Shown here: piece after piece, positions 38,501 through 44,303 of the stretch
Layout: every line of letters begins with the position of its first letter
How positions within the stretch are numbered: position 1 is the stretch's first letter
Source of the DNA: Anaspis maculata
Lineage: Eukaryota; Arthropoda; Insecta; Coleoptera; Scraptiidae
Direction of reading: 5' to 3'
DNA: 64,000 nt
Assembly: GCA_949128115.1 (NCBI GenBank)
Contig: OX421965.1
Coordinates: 7,382,753 to 7,446,752 of the forward strand
Notes under the pieces: model-generated
What the model was told of the DNA's origin: nothing
Seen by the model: only the letters and a program-made list of their open reading frames with translations
Database searches by the model: none
Program-made: the position numbers and the translations under genes

Positions 38501-41500
38501 ATTATCCACCAATTCGTATTCACTGAAGCCATTGATGGAGTCCATTTCTTCATATTAACATCTAGAAGCAACAATTCCAGATGAAACCAGCCAATTCAAG
38601 TGCTTAGTTCAGCAGCGTTTTTTTCAATGTTACCAATTGATATGAATAACAATTAATTATTGGGTGGACAGCTTCAACTGTTTTATAATTTTATTGAGTA
38701 AAACTAGATAAGGAGTGATGCGCGAAAGCCCCGAAATTTTTTTTTCAACCGCCATTTATCACTGTTAGAATTGCATCAAATTTCATGCTACTTTGGCGAA
38801 ACAACAGCAAATACAGACTAAAGAGTATAGACAAACGTCAATACGATCTGCAGTTGTCAAGTAGAAGGCACAAAGAATGAGGATTGAGGCGTGGAATACT
38901 TCAAAGCACTCAGTTCGAGTGAATACACGGTATAGAAATATTTTCAACACACCCTAGGAGCACAAATTTTATGATGGTGAGCGACGCGAAAAAAAAAAAT
39001 TCCTATGCTTTTGCGCTTGGTTCCGCGTGTAGTCATATAAAATTAGGTTACAGAACAGTTCCAGTTATCCATCCATCTATAAATTGTTGATCATATTGAT
39101 TGGGAACAATTGAAAAACGCTGTTGAACTTCACACTTGAATTGGCTCATTTCTTAGGGAGCTGTCATCCCTAGAATGACAGTATCAAAAAACAAACTTCA
39201 TGAATAGCTTCGGCAAATACAAATTAGTAAATAATGATACACAGAAGATCAACTCACAGTTTCTTAGATTAAAAATTATTAAAAACTGTGTTTTTTTCTG
39301 ACACTCCAAAGAAAATTTCTTTTAACACGAAGAACAATGCGTACATGGCGACAACTGTTGTGTCTCTTGTCAAGGTTTGGTGTAGAGACAAATGATTACT
39401 TTTTGAAATGTGTGACGATATTTACCGGTGGTTTGTGAGAGTTCCTGAGACTTCAAATTTTTAAGGGGGTCCTTAGGCCCCCCTAACCAAAATATGGCGA
39501 GGCGTCATGCTTACATTTGGGAAGAAGACCATGAAGACCACTCATACCAAATTTCATGCCTCTGTCGCGAATCAAACAGATTTTAATAAACTTGGTTACT
39601 AACCCTCGGATTATCTTTGATCAACACTGTTAATTGGGAATTAAGGCGACTTCCGTGTTTTTTTTTTCGTGAAATACGAGTTAGAGGTTCAAACGAAGGT
39701 CTGGTCATGCCCTGCAGTATATACCAACAGTCCTAAGCCAACAATGTAGTTCTAGTGTGACAAAAACAAGAATACCATTTTCGGACTAGTTGCAGCAAAC
39801 ATGATAGACTTTTGACAGCGCCGCAAGAAGAATGCTCAACTGGGATTTTCGGGGATTTTGAGTATGTGGTAGAGAATGAAATTCTGAGTCGATATCTACC
39901 ATAAAATTTCATGAATTAATTTTTTCAAGGTTTGGGGTCTTTTTTGACTATCTTTACTGCACTAATATCTAAAATTGTCAAAAATCGCACCCTGAGGCTC
40001 CAAGTTATTGGAGGGGGGGTAAAAAATTGCAACTCAAAATGAAAGGTATAGAACCCGATGGAACCCGTCAATCCAATGGATGCAAATACGTCGTAGTTCG
40101 ACGCATCATAACCAGTTGATACAATTTTGGCACAAAAAGTGTCGATCATTGTTGAAGAGGGGTCGTGGGGAAGAACGAAACTCGGCTGGGTGGCTCTTTT
40201 TCTTCCTGGGCCATGATGAATCGGTCCCGACAAGATTGGTATCTTTTCCGACTAAATTCAATGTCCTGAACTTAAATCCGATGTGTAAATTTGGATAAAA
40301 ACAGGTTCGAACAAGTTAACTTGAGAAAACCTGTTTTTTCTTTGACAATTTTCACGAAACTTTTTCTTACTGTTAGAGGTATTCATATATAAAAATATTT
40401 CAGAGACCATTAGATTGAACTGTATTCTTAACGAAAATCATCCATTCGATCTGTAATTTTGTTTTCCGACATAGAAAAAACCGATTTGAACTTTAGTCGG
40501 CACTGCCCGGCGTCTACTAATGACCAGAACACTACAGATGTGATCACTGATCAGTGATGTGGCAGGTGATGCCAACCGTTGAAAACAAAAAACTTAGTGA
40601 CCACATAATCTCATGGCAGCGCCCGCCTGGCGTCATTTCCCCCTCTGTTATCATCTGTCCAGCAATTCGCGATTTTAACTACCGATGGGGGCGCTGGGGG
40701 CGAGGATTGTAAGTTTTTCTGTCACCTGTCATCGTGCGTTGTATAACGGTTGTATTTGTGGTATTTGGGTTAATTAATTATTGATCGCTATGTAACAGAA
40801 GTTCATTTTCTTGAATAACTCGATCATCCATACGAGTATTTTGTGAATTCGCGCGAACGTCGATGTCTATCTGACAGAAGTGACAGAAAAGAAATGACGT
40901 AAAAACTTACAAACTAGGTTCGCCATTTCAGCCGCCAGGGGTCGTCTAGATTTTTGAAATCGCGAATACTACAGGTTCGTGGTTTTACTACGTTTTAATT
41001 ATTTCTAGCGCAAATGTCAAATTTCACAGCCGCCCGAGGTGTCATTTTATTGGAATTGCACTATAGTTCATTATTTATTGAAGACAAGGATCCGCTTCCA
41101 AGCTGATATGAAAAGTTGCTTGTACTGTGGCGTCATCTACCGGCCAATTCCAAAAGAACCATGGCGCTTTTTTCGCATGTTTTCAGTTTTCACTCAACGT
41201 TCATATAGGCACTCTGCGGATTTGCTTCAGCGCCAAAAGTTGCGGTTTTTTTTTGTACTTTTCCTACAGGAAGTTATCTATTTCCATAACAACAATGCCA
41301 TTTAAATAATCATACCACCTGCAAATGTCAATTTCAACAATGCATAAACTTCAATTTTGACAATTTTCCTCACACATATGTTCGCGACTGCCGCATGAGG
41401 GTGCTGAAACGGGCGGGATATTCAAAATGTGCAGAGCGCCTATAGAATACAGAAGGCCTCAATTCAAGAAACGAAAGTTTCAAGTGACACTGCCAAGCCT

Positions 41501-42745
41501 TCTGAGATGACACTGACACAAAGCGACTAGATGTGCGACATATAGGTATACCTGAAACCGTAGCTGTCAAAGCGCTTTGGGAAGAGATATCCAGTTCGAA
41601 AATGAACTGAATCAATTTTCCGCAGCGATTTTTCATTTAATTACTACATAACCTGATTTTTTATTTACTTTTAAAGAGGGTCCTGATTTCAAGAAATCAA
41701 CGTTTCAAGTGACACTTGCCGGAAGAAGAACCAAAATCAAGTCTCCTGATGAATATGACAGTGTGGCTAGATAAAAAAACCTAAATGTAGGTACCTGCTT
41801 GTCAAAGTGATTAGGAGCAAATTCGGGACCTAACAACGTAAATTATTTAATTTTTGAATCGGTTTTTCTTTAAAAAAAAGCTCTAAATTTTTCTCAATTG
41901 CAGCTGAATGCCCTGATTTCAAGATATCAGATAAGGGGGGGGGGGGATTCAAATGACACTTGCCAAGACCAAAATCAGGACTTCTGAGATGGTGAGATGA
42001 CATTGACACAAAGCGACTAGATGCAGGACTACATGTGAAAACGCAGCTGTCAAAACAAATATCCAACTGCAAAATGAACGAATAGATCTATTCGCAAGCA
42101 AATTGACTTCTTGAATCAGTGCTACAATTTCTGGTTGTTACCGAAAGCCCTGATTGTACGAAATTGGCGTTTCAGGTGATGCACTTGCTCAAAAATCAAG
42201 ACTCCTGTTGATGGATGTGACATTGATACAATGTTACTAGATTTAGTAGAAGAGTTTATATGTCAAACATTATGTCAAGGATCGAAGTGATGGTAATCAA
42301 AGTGCTTAGAACAAGATCACACATACCCGGCTTCTTTCGGCTCATAGTCGTAAAGAGCCTTGGCGTATGGTTGGTGGGGCATCGGAGACGGCGAGCTCTG
42401 CTTGGAGCCGGCGTTGCTCTTCCTCGTCGGCGTGCCGTTGTGCACCGGCGTGGCGGGCTGCGTCGAGGGCGCCAGATGGTGCCCGACGCCAGCCGGCTTC
42501 TTCGGCACCGTCTTCCTCATGCCCTCCAGTATCCTCATCAGGAGTACGTTGGGGGGCAGATCGTCCAGCTTGATGGTGACCAGCACCCTGCACTCGGGAC
42601 ATCTCAGTTCCTTGTGCTTGAGCAGGATCTCCTGGAGACACTTCCTGCAGAACGTGTGCTGGCACGGCAGCACCCTGCTGGACGTGTCCAGGAGGTCCAG
42701 GCACACGGAGCATTCCAGCAAATCGTTCAGGGTGTTCTCGTCCAT
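8298..42745 (-). CDS. POSH: POSH (SH3RF-type) E3 ubiquitin ligase / JNK scaffold, nine coding exons, 883 aa
   Basis: Joining 42327-42745, 33726-33840, 32355-32590, 27167-27568, 25119-25526, 18753-19248, 14711-14865, 10990-11112 and 8298-8595 gives 2,652 nt with no internal stop. All eight introns are GT-AG and all phases agree. Domains: C3HC4 RING at 12-52 (C12, C15, C28, H30, C33, C36, C49, C52), SH3-1 about 127-178, SH3-2 about 190-247, SH3-3 about 499-554, SH3-4 about 827-883 at the very C terminus. This RING plus four-SH3 order is diagnostic of POSH, and the length is close to human SH3RF1 (about 890 aa). Family knowledge: POSH binds active Rac, assembles MLK-MKK4/7-JNK modules and ubiquitinates partners in the cytosol and on endomembranes; in Drosophila it acts in JNK and immune signalling. 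The start is chosen because an in-frame TAG lies two codons upstream (42749-42751) and the RING begins at residue 12. Isoforms and untranslated exons cannot be seen. Confidence 0.96.
8596..10989. other. POSH: POSH intron 8: mostly unique, with foldback debris
   Basis: No second gene is seen. 8600-10100 is not recognised beyond short AT-rich stretches. 10111-10607 is annotated separately. Confidence 0.5.
10111..10607 (-). mobile_element. Degenerate arm of the FB-like element
   Basis: Decayed copies of AAAAGTCGCAATTGACA-type units fill this stretch. It ends with CAGCTCTGCGCCTTTGTA, matching the terminus of the 4295-5939 element (CCGCTCTGCGCCTTCGTA). Only one arm is recognisable, so this is an older relic in intron 8. 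Confidence 0.65.
10990..11112 (-). CDS. POSH: POSH exon 8: [10 protein letters not shown] / RLKHKERPS linker
   Basis: 123 nt encoding Arg744 (split) and residues 745-784 plus two bases of codon 785. It contains [10 protein letters not shown] and [11 protein letters not shown], which match the same region of insect POSH proteins from memory. The acceptor TTTAG is preceded by only a short pyrimidine tract and the donor is GTGTGT (10984-10989). The length is a multiple of three and both ends share a phase, so skipping would be in frame. Short, but very well supported by conservation and phase. Confidence 0.92.
11647..14055. mobile_element. 2.4-kb palindromic element with CAGGGTGGCC termini, TA-flanked
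   Basis: Starts CAGGGTGGCCCAACGAAAAC and ends with its inverse (CACCCCG), flanked by TA on both sides. Matching blocks run in mirror order: ACATCTGAAACATACATTGG-like with its inverse near 13945, GGCGTTTATCGCCTTGTCCC near 12380 with its inverse near 13375, and GGAGTGTATACACG around the centre near 12870/12955. No coding. The left arm carries a 54-bp tandem duplication (12550-12657) that is single in the right arm. TA flanks would suit a Tc1/mariner-type mechanism (inference). Confidence 0.75.
12550..12657 (+). repeat. 54-bp tandem duplication
   Basis: Two essentially identical 54-bp copies, starting AAAATTTTGATGGTGTATCT at 12550 and 12604. The mirror arm (about 13180-13230) has one copy. Confidence 0.9.
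14711..14865 (-). CDS. POSH: POSH exon 7: conserved basic linker ([14 protein letters not shown] motif)
   Basis: 155 nt encoding residues 693-743 plus two bases of codon 744. The segment [18 protein letters not shown] followed by [10 protein letters not shown] and HPVHV is, as I recall the family, among the most conserved inter-SH3 sequence of arthropod POSH. It is basic and serine-rich, so phosphorylation by a basophilic kinase is possible (inference). The acceptor is TTGTAG and the donor GTATTC at 14705-14710. Only joining with exon 8 gives the uninterrupted [16 protein letters not shown]. Confidence 0.93.
15852..16572. mobile_element. Palindromic element, 0.72 kb
   Basis: TAGACCAAGAGCTAGCAACG (15852) is mirrored at 16553-16572. 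The arms match for over 300 bp, including AAATGTGCCATTTGACAGCA and TCAATTTTATCAGGAATG, with a short centre near 16210 that contains CGAATCACGCC. Arm identity looks very high, suggesting recent insertion or ongoing conversion. Non-coding. Confidence 0.8.
17640..18363. mobile_element. Palindromic element with CAGGGTGATACG termini, TA-flanked
   Basis: CAGGGTGATACGTAAAATG at the left is mirrored by CATTTTACGTATCACCCTG at the right, with TA on both sides (17638-17639, 18364-18365). Arms of about 190 bp are recognisable; both contain the CGACTTCATCGTACCCCC block or its diverged inverse. The centre of about 330 bp is not palindromic and has one unremarkable ORF. Confidence 0.75.
18753..19248 (-). 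CDS. POSH: POSH exon 6: second half of SH3-3 and Ser/Gly/His-rich linker
   Basis: 496 nt encoding the last base of Arg527 and residues 528-692. SH3-3 is completed by [20 protein letters not shown] and GNYVAPV (to about 554). The rest is low-complexity Ser, Gly, His and Ala with a PPELPPR proline motif that could be an SH3 ligand (inference). The acceptor is TTTCAG and the donor GTTTGT at 18747-18752, a weaker donor than the others. The end SAKPAEK joins in phase 0 to GRKEKG of exon 7. The exon is GC-rich against AT-rich introns. Confidence 0.93.
20220..21380 (+). repeat. Dispersed repeat family R20, copy A
   Basis: Colinear with 54875-56128. Shared blocks in order include GCATGTCTGCACCTAAAAT, TTCGTGGGGC, CACGACGCTCAAT, GGGCTTTCAAATGACATATT, TTTGACAGATG and GACATCATTCTG, then GTCTTGGGG. 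A CA-type microsatellite (21184-21249) sits in this copy. Copy B has about 200 extra bases. Function unknown, no intact ORF. Confidence 0.75.
21184..21249 (+). repeat. CA/ACAG microsatellite
   Basis: Run of CA dinucleotides interrupted by TACA and flanked by ACAGACAGAC on both sides. Very likely length-polymorphic. Confidence 0.95.
21480..21780 (+). mobile_element. tRNA-derived SINE-like sequence
   Basis: TGGTTCAAGTGG (21686-21697) fits a pol III A box, and GGTTCAAGACC (21741-21751) fits the B box at 9 of 11 positions, 43 bases downstream. GAACTTTTTTT follows as a terminator. The clover leaf is poor, so a functional tRNA is unlikely. The GC-rich part before it (CCATCGCCTGCATG, GAGACACGTTGC) recurs at 24755-24830. 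Confidence 0.5.
21787..22245 (-). CDS. Unrecognised 152-codon ORF inside intron 5
   Basis: Longest unexplained ORF in the introns, starting [20 protein letters not shown] and ending [11 protein letters not shown]. Composition is protein-like and the DNA is GC-richer than the intron, but I recognise no domain. It could be a retrotransposed fragment, a nested gene on the same strand as POSH, or chance. Confidence 0.2.
   Translation of the reverse strand: MVANCKIQNANLHVGSKQKLEKKKTDDASSPSGDLFWRANSWYVRRTRSTVVVAVAWVKARDDAEKDLSATTLVIDVGAIKEPAGRGLEGSQEQNICGSALTRQQSDSFDVPPIDVIADVAGRQLTPLLTINSLNRLLRISHFPHCSEKCII
22300..22479. mobile_element. 180-bp palindromic MITE
   Basis: AAGGCCGCTCTATGAAA at the left is mirrored by TTTCATAGAGCGGCCTT at the right. 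Interior arms also mirror (GCAACGCAACCGCAACGCAG against CTGCGTTGCGGTTGCGTTGC), leaving a short centre. Would form a strong hairpin. Confidence 0.85.
24725..24850 (+). repeat. Second copy of the SINE 5' region
   Basis: CCATCGCCTGCATG, GCCGCCACCA and GAGACACGTTGC match the head of the 21480-21780 element in the same order. The pol III boxes are not recognisable after it. Confidence 0.5.
25119..25526 (-). CDS. POSH: POSH exon 5: Ser/His-rich linker and first half of SH3-3
   Basis: 408 nt encoding residues 391-526 plus two bases of codon 527. It starts [15 protein letters not shown], a proline-rich stretch, continues through a His/Ser/Thr-rich linker and a run of seven glycines, then enters SH3-3 at [20 protein letters not shown], which is almost identical to vertebrate POSH. 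The acceptor is TTGCAG and the donor GTACGT at 25113-25118. Reading beyond the donor runs into non-conserved residues, while splicing to exon 6 restores [11 protein letters not shown]. Confidence 0.94.
25527..27166. other. POSH: POSH intron 4
   Basis: T-rich intron (on the plus strand) without recognisable repeats or genes. 26040-26850 is especially T-rich with many TTTTGT and TCATTTT words. Confidence 0.5.
27167..27568 (-). CDS. POSH: POSH exon 4: Pro/Thr- and Gln-rich linker
   Basis: 402 nt covering codon 257 to two bases of codon 391. No folded domain is seen. The exon begins with a Pro/Ser/Thr segment, passes through a Gln/His-rich stretch with a run of eleven glutamines (CAA/CAG codons around 27357-27390), then Ser/Asn- and Pro-rich sequence. 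In vertebrate SH3RF1 the interval between SH3-2 and SH3-3 binds Rac-GTP; a Rac site cannot be recognised here by eye. The donor is GTGAGT at 27161-27166. The repeat-rich sequence is expected to vary in length between individuals. Confidence 0.9.
27834..28790. mobile_element. Two overlapping palindromes sharing a central arm
   Basis: The block at 27834-27950 (TTTCTACTGAACAATA, GGGGGTATTCTCCCCC) is mirrored at 28310-28450. The block at 28428-28500 (TTGTTCAATAGAGACTTG, TAAACTTTGATCCAAATTTG) is mirrored again at 28700-28790 (AATTTGGATCAAAGTTTACT). Three related arms in alternating orientation suggest one foldback inserted in or partly duplicated onto another. Non-coding. Confidence 0.65.
29485..30672 (+). 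repeat. Higher-order tandem array: ~260-bp units in A-B-A-B-A order
   Basis: The phase marker GTTGCA recurs at about 29485, 29745, 30003, 30262 and 30533. Units 1, 3 and 5 share TCGTTTGGGGGCGG or close variants and CATTTTTAGT; units 2 and 4 share CTTGGAGGCGG and CCAATTTCAGTCAGC. The 518-530-bp two-unit period is better conserved than the single unit. Unit 4 has an extra copy of GGAGGCGGCAGCT. The array runs up to the inverted repeat at 30808. Confidence 0.85.
30808..31060 (+). repeat. Left arm of a long-range inverted repeat
   Basis: Mirrors 37159-37399 at high identity: GGTAGAAAGTGCAATATTAT start, GGGGGCGGTTTTCTCTATGT, a GGAC microsatellite (about 30974-31010) and GATTTTCATCAA, ending GCGCTAAAAA. 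The layout recalls the inner part of the FB-like arms (CGCATTTCGATAG then CCGT/CTGT repeat). Confidence 0.9.
31240..31690 (+). repeat. Three degenerate ~190-bp tandem units
   Basis: CACGGCCACCTTGGGCAATC at about 31260 recurs as CACGGCAACCTTGGGCAATC near 31455 and in decayed form near 31623, each followed by ATTTCGATTTTG-like and GTTCTC-like words. A relative lies at 28828-28935 (CAAACGTCAAACTTTTGCTG). Confidence 0.6.
31965..32335 (+). repeat. Degenerate ~32-bp minisatellite
   Basis: About eleven imperfect copies of AACTGCAAATGGAAATTTTG followed by TTCATAAAGC-like words. It ends about 20 bp from the exon 3 donor. Confidence 0.8.
32355..32590 (-). CDS. POSH: POSH exon 3: complete SH3-2
   Basis: 236 nt encoding residues 179-256 plus two bases of codon 257. 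SH3-2 runs about 190-247 with CKALYDF, the acidic RT loop, [16 protein letters not shown] and FVELN. In the known family SH3-2 ends close to the Rac-binding region. The acceptor is TTGCAG and the donor GTAAGC (32349-32354). Together with exon 2 the length is 351 nt, a multiple of three. Confidence 0.94.
32591..33725. other. POSH: POSH intron 2
   Basis: AT-rich. Holds the GCAACCAGTTATACAC repeats annotated separately. Otherwise no feature is recognised. Confidence 0.5.
33262..33636. mobile_element. MITE-like segment with AGGCAACCAGTTATACAC ends
   Basis: AGGCAACCAGTTATACAC at 33262-33279 is mirrored at 33619-33636, and a direct internal copy starts at 33563. Either a 375-bp element or a 74-bp hairpin (33563-33636) with an older solo end. 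Confidence 0.6.
33726..33840 (-). CDS. POSH: POSH exon 2: remainder of SH3-1
   Basis: 115 nt encoding the last base of Gly140 and residues 141-178, starting [15 protein letters not shown] and ending GLFPLSYVQ. It carries the SH3 ligand-binding Trp (AHWYQG) and the ALYDY-partner FP..YV motif. The acceptor is TTACAG after a T-rich tract and the donor is GTATGT at 33720-33725. It is too short to be found from ORF length alone; it was found by looking for the missing half of SH3-1 between exons 1 and 3. Confidence 0.94.
35915..36770 (+). repeat. Three tandem ~310-bp units
   Basis: GCCGAAATCGCGTTGTTCG begins near 35924 and 36232, and a diverged copy (GCCGAAATCGCATTGTTCCG) near 36546. Each is followed by AAGAAACAAT-like and TTTTCTAGA blocks and, further on, by TGTTTTCACC or similar. 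Spacings are about 308 and 314 bp. Confidence 0.75.
36770..37140 (+). repeat. Two units of the TTTCAAG...GTGACACTTG repeat
   Basis: CTGATTTCAAGAAATCAAC near 36782 and a diverged unit near 36950, each followed by CAAGTGA, a TGACA word and a CTAGATG word. Same family as 41430-42280 at the other end of intron 1. Confidence 0.6.
37159..37399 (-). repeat. Right arm of the long-range inverted repeat
   Basis: Inverse of 30808-31060 with a shorter simple repeat (CCGT units, about 37207-37230). It lies in intron 1, whereas the left arm lies in intron 3, so exons 2 and 3 are enclosed. Confidence 0.9.
37706..40185 (+). repeat. Host repeat interrupted by TAGTGCAG copy 1
   Basis: 37706-37779 plus 39968-40185 is colinear with 51407-51690 (CGTCCTGAAAATTTGATATT, GTTATTGGAGGGGGGGTAAA, GAACCCGTCAATCCA, TCATTGTTGAAG). 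The second location lies at the centre of the 50536-52226 palindrome, so this host piece is part of that older family. Confidence 0.85.
37780..39964 (+). mobile_element. Palindromic non-coding element 'TAGTGCAG', copy 1 (2,185 bp)
   Basis: Termini TAGTGCAGTAAAGATAG and inverse, flanked by the 3-bp duplication ATA (37777-37779, 39965-39967). Arms of about 1 kb mirror each other at high similarity and contain GGCGCTGTCAAAGTATATCA and AGGGGGGCTTAGGGATCC-type blocks. The outermost parts differ: the left arm has GGTTTTGGGGTTG, the right CAAGGTTTGGGGTC. The flanks align with uninterrupted sequence at 51407-51680, where one ATA is present (51475-51477). No ORF of note; mobilisation in trans is assumed. 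Confidence 0.9.
41430..42280 (+). repeat. Four degenerate ~210-bp tandem units
   Basis: Units begin near 41455, 41690, 41910 and 42150 with TTCAAGAAA-like words, then CAAGTGACACTTGCC or relatives, ACTCCTGA or TTCTGAGATG, GACACAAAGCGACTAGATG and AGCTGTCAAA. The last reaches to within about 50 bp of the exon 1 donor. Confidence 0.65.
42327..42745 (-). CDS. POSH: POSH exon 1: start codon, RING finger, beginning of SH3-1
   Basis: Encodes residues 1-139 plus two bases of codon 140. It carries the complete RING (C-x2-C-x12-C-x-H-x2-C-x2-C-x12-C-x2-C), in which all eight zinc ligands are present, so E2 binding and ligase activity are likely intact. A Pro/Ser/Thr-rich linker follows (about 79-126), then the first SH3 strand ([14 protein letters not shown]). 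The donor GTATGT lies at 42321-42326. Open reading continues a few codons past the donor, but the GG|A phase with exon 2 restores the family sequence [12 protein letters not shown]. Confidence 0.95.
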
Positions 42746-43480
42746 TATCTAGCTGGACTGCGTTGATCGCGGTTGATAACGAACGATAACTGTCAGCAGC
42801 AGGGGGGGTCCTTGCATGGAAGCTGCTGCAGGGCTTGTTATTGTCTCTACGTAACTGAACTCGGTCTTTGTGTGACGAATAACGTGCTGGTCGGCATATT
42901 TAATTGATGATGGCCACTTCCGGTTTCAAAACACCACAACGGCTGGCTAGATAGCTATTGGGCGCGGTGGTGGTGGTGGACGGGACGACGAACTCGCCAG
43001 CAGCAAACTCGCGACTTGCATTCTTCTTCCTTTCGTTTGCGCGCGTTGTCGAGTTATTTCGCAAGAGAGCACCAACGCGGGGGGAACGAGGGGGCGAACT
43101 AGTTTGCCGTTGTTGGCTGTGCCAGCCCCCACCACTCTTTTCTCGCACACTGCACTGACTAACGGCCTGGGGACGTGGTGGTGTGGATACACACGCTCAG
43201 CGGACGGCTTTTTTTGCTCCTATCGTTATCTGATCCCTGGGAGAGACAAGTGCATCGCAGGCGCAGCTTGGGGAATTTCACCTTGGATTGTTGTTTGTTG
43301 CCGGAATGCGTGGGGGCTGCACTGCAACGGGACGCGAATGTCACTCTTACGTCAGTTATGTCACTCCGGTTGCGCGCTTGATTCGAACCGGCCAATGACG
43401 ATGCCGCTACCATCATAGACCCATTCGTCATTGCATTTCCGTCAACTCTCGCCAGTGGCGGAACATCTCCTAGGGCGAGA
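42746..43480 (-). promoter_or_regulatory. GC-richer 5' flank of POSH, likely leader and promoter region
   Basis: This stretch is richer in G+C and CpG than the AT-rich sequence around it and lies directly upstream of the POSH start codon. An initiator-like TTCAGTTA on the minus strand sits at about 42853-42860, but I see no downstream promoter element at the expected +28 and no convincing TATA box. No long coding ORF is credible here. The transcription start site cannot be placed from sequence alone. Confidence 0.35.
42749..42817 (-). other. Possible 22-codon upstream ORF in the POSH leader
   Basis: An ATG at 42815-42817 opens 22 codons (beginning MQGPPLLLTV) and ends at TAG 42749-42751. This is in frame with, and one codon before, the POSH start at 42745. 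If the leader reaches this far, translation would have to bypass or reinitiate past it. It is also the evidence that the main ORF cannot start further upstream in this exon. Whether it is transcribed is unknown. Confidence 0.4.
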
Positions 43481-43512
43481 AAATCGGAAACACAGAGCTG
43501 CAGTTTTTTTTG

Positions 43513-43928
43513 CTGCAGAGTTCTGATTGGAACTGACGCCTGAAATTGCTGTCAATGACCCACATGTGACCAATGAGACCTCAGCAGCTAAAAAAGCTGC
43601 AGCATTTGATGCTCAATGTAGGGCCCACCCACCATTAGGTTTGTTCCATCAGCATCCCGGACTGTCCGTGGACGTCAGCAGCTTGCGCATTACGATTTAT
43701 GGAACGCCAAAATCGTAATGCGCATGCTGCTGACGTCCACGGACAGTCAGGGACTGCTGATGGAACAAACCTAAGGCCACCATTACATTGAGCATCAAAT
43801 GCTGCAGCTTTCTTTGCAGCAGAGTTCTGATTGGAACTGACGCCTGTTACTGCTGTCAGTGACCAACATTTGACCAATGAGAGCTCGGCAGCAAAAAAAG
43901 CTGCAGCATTTGATGCTCAATGTAAGGC
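43513..43928. mobile_element. Nested palindromic MITEs
   Basis: A direct pair (43513-43627 and 43816-43928) shares AGAGTTCTGATTGGAACTGA and GCTGCAGCATTTGATGCTCA. Between them lies a palindrome (about 43628-43781) with arms GGTTTGTTCCATCAGC and GTCCGTGGACGTCAGCAGC and a centre near 43706; TGAGCATCAAATGCTGCAGC (inverted) follows. The simplest reading is one MITE inserted in another with partial duplication. Confidence 0.75.
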
Positions 43929-43972
43929 CACCATAAGGCCACCAATCCACCATAAGGATTCCAAATAGTCAG

Positions 43973-44262
43973 ATACCGTAGGTTCAAAAAATTGATCCCG
44001 AGGGCTCCTTCGTGTAGAGGGCAAGAGACTTTCCATTTCTTATAGTCTTTGGTGCCACTTTCATAATGGCGGCCATCTGTTTCCGGTGACAGGTGTTCGT
44101 ACCTTGCTTAATTTTCATCCGATTTAAGAAAATATATTTTGAAATGCGTGGATTTACGCTGCTCGCTGCTGTCATCAATTGTCAGTTGTGCCAATCGCTT
44201 CGTCCGAAATAAAAAGAAAACTGAGAATCATAGAGTGAGTGACTTTTAGTCCTATAGGTTTC
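43973..44262 (+). repeat. Dispersed repeat, copy 2 of the 2330-2665 family
   Basis: Same order of blocks as 2330-2665, ending in the identical GACTTTTAGTCCTATA. Same orientation, about 41.6 kb apart. Confidence 0.6.
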
Positions 44263-44303
44263 TCGATTGTTTTTAAACCGAATTAAAGGGGTGCGTCGGC
44301 TTG

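Larger units (their letters stand above)
33841..42326. other. POSH: POSH intron 1, 8.5 kb
   Basis: Longest intron. 33841-35915 and 40190-41420 show no recognisable gene or repeat; the rest is repeats listed separately. First introns often carry regulatory sites, but I cannot identify any. Confidence 0.5.

Noticed and set aside
42260..42766. 168- and 130-codon plus-strand ORFs opposite exon 1
   Set aside because: Shadows of the RING exon; the minus strand has all zinc ligands and correct splice phases.
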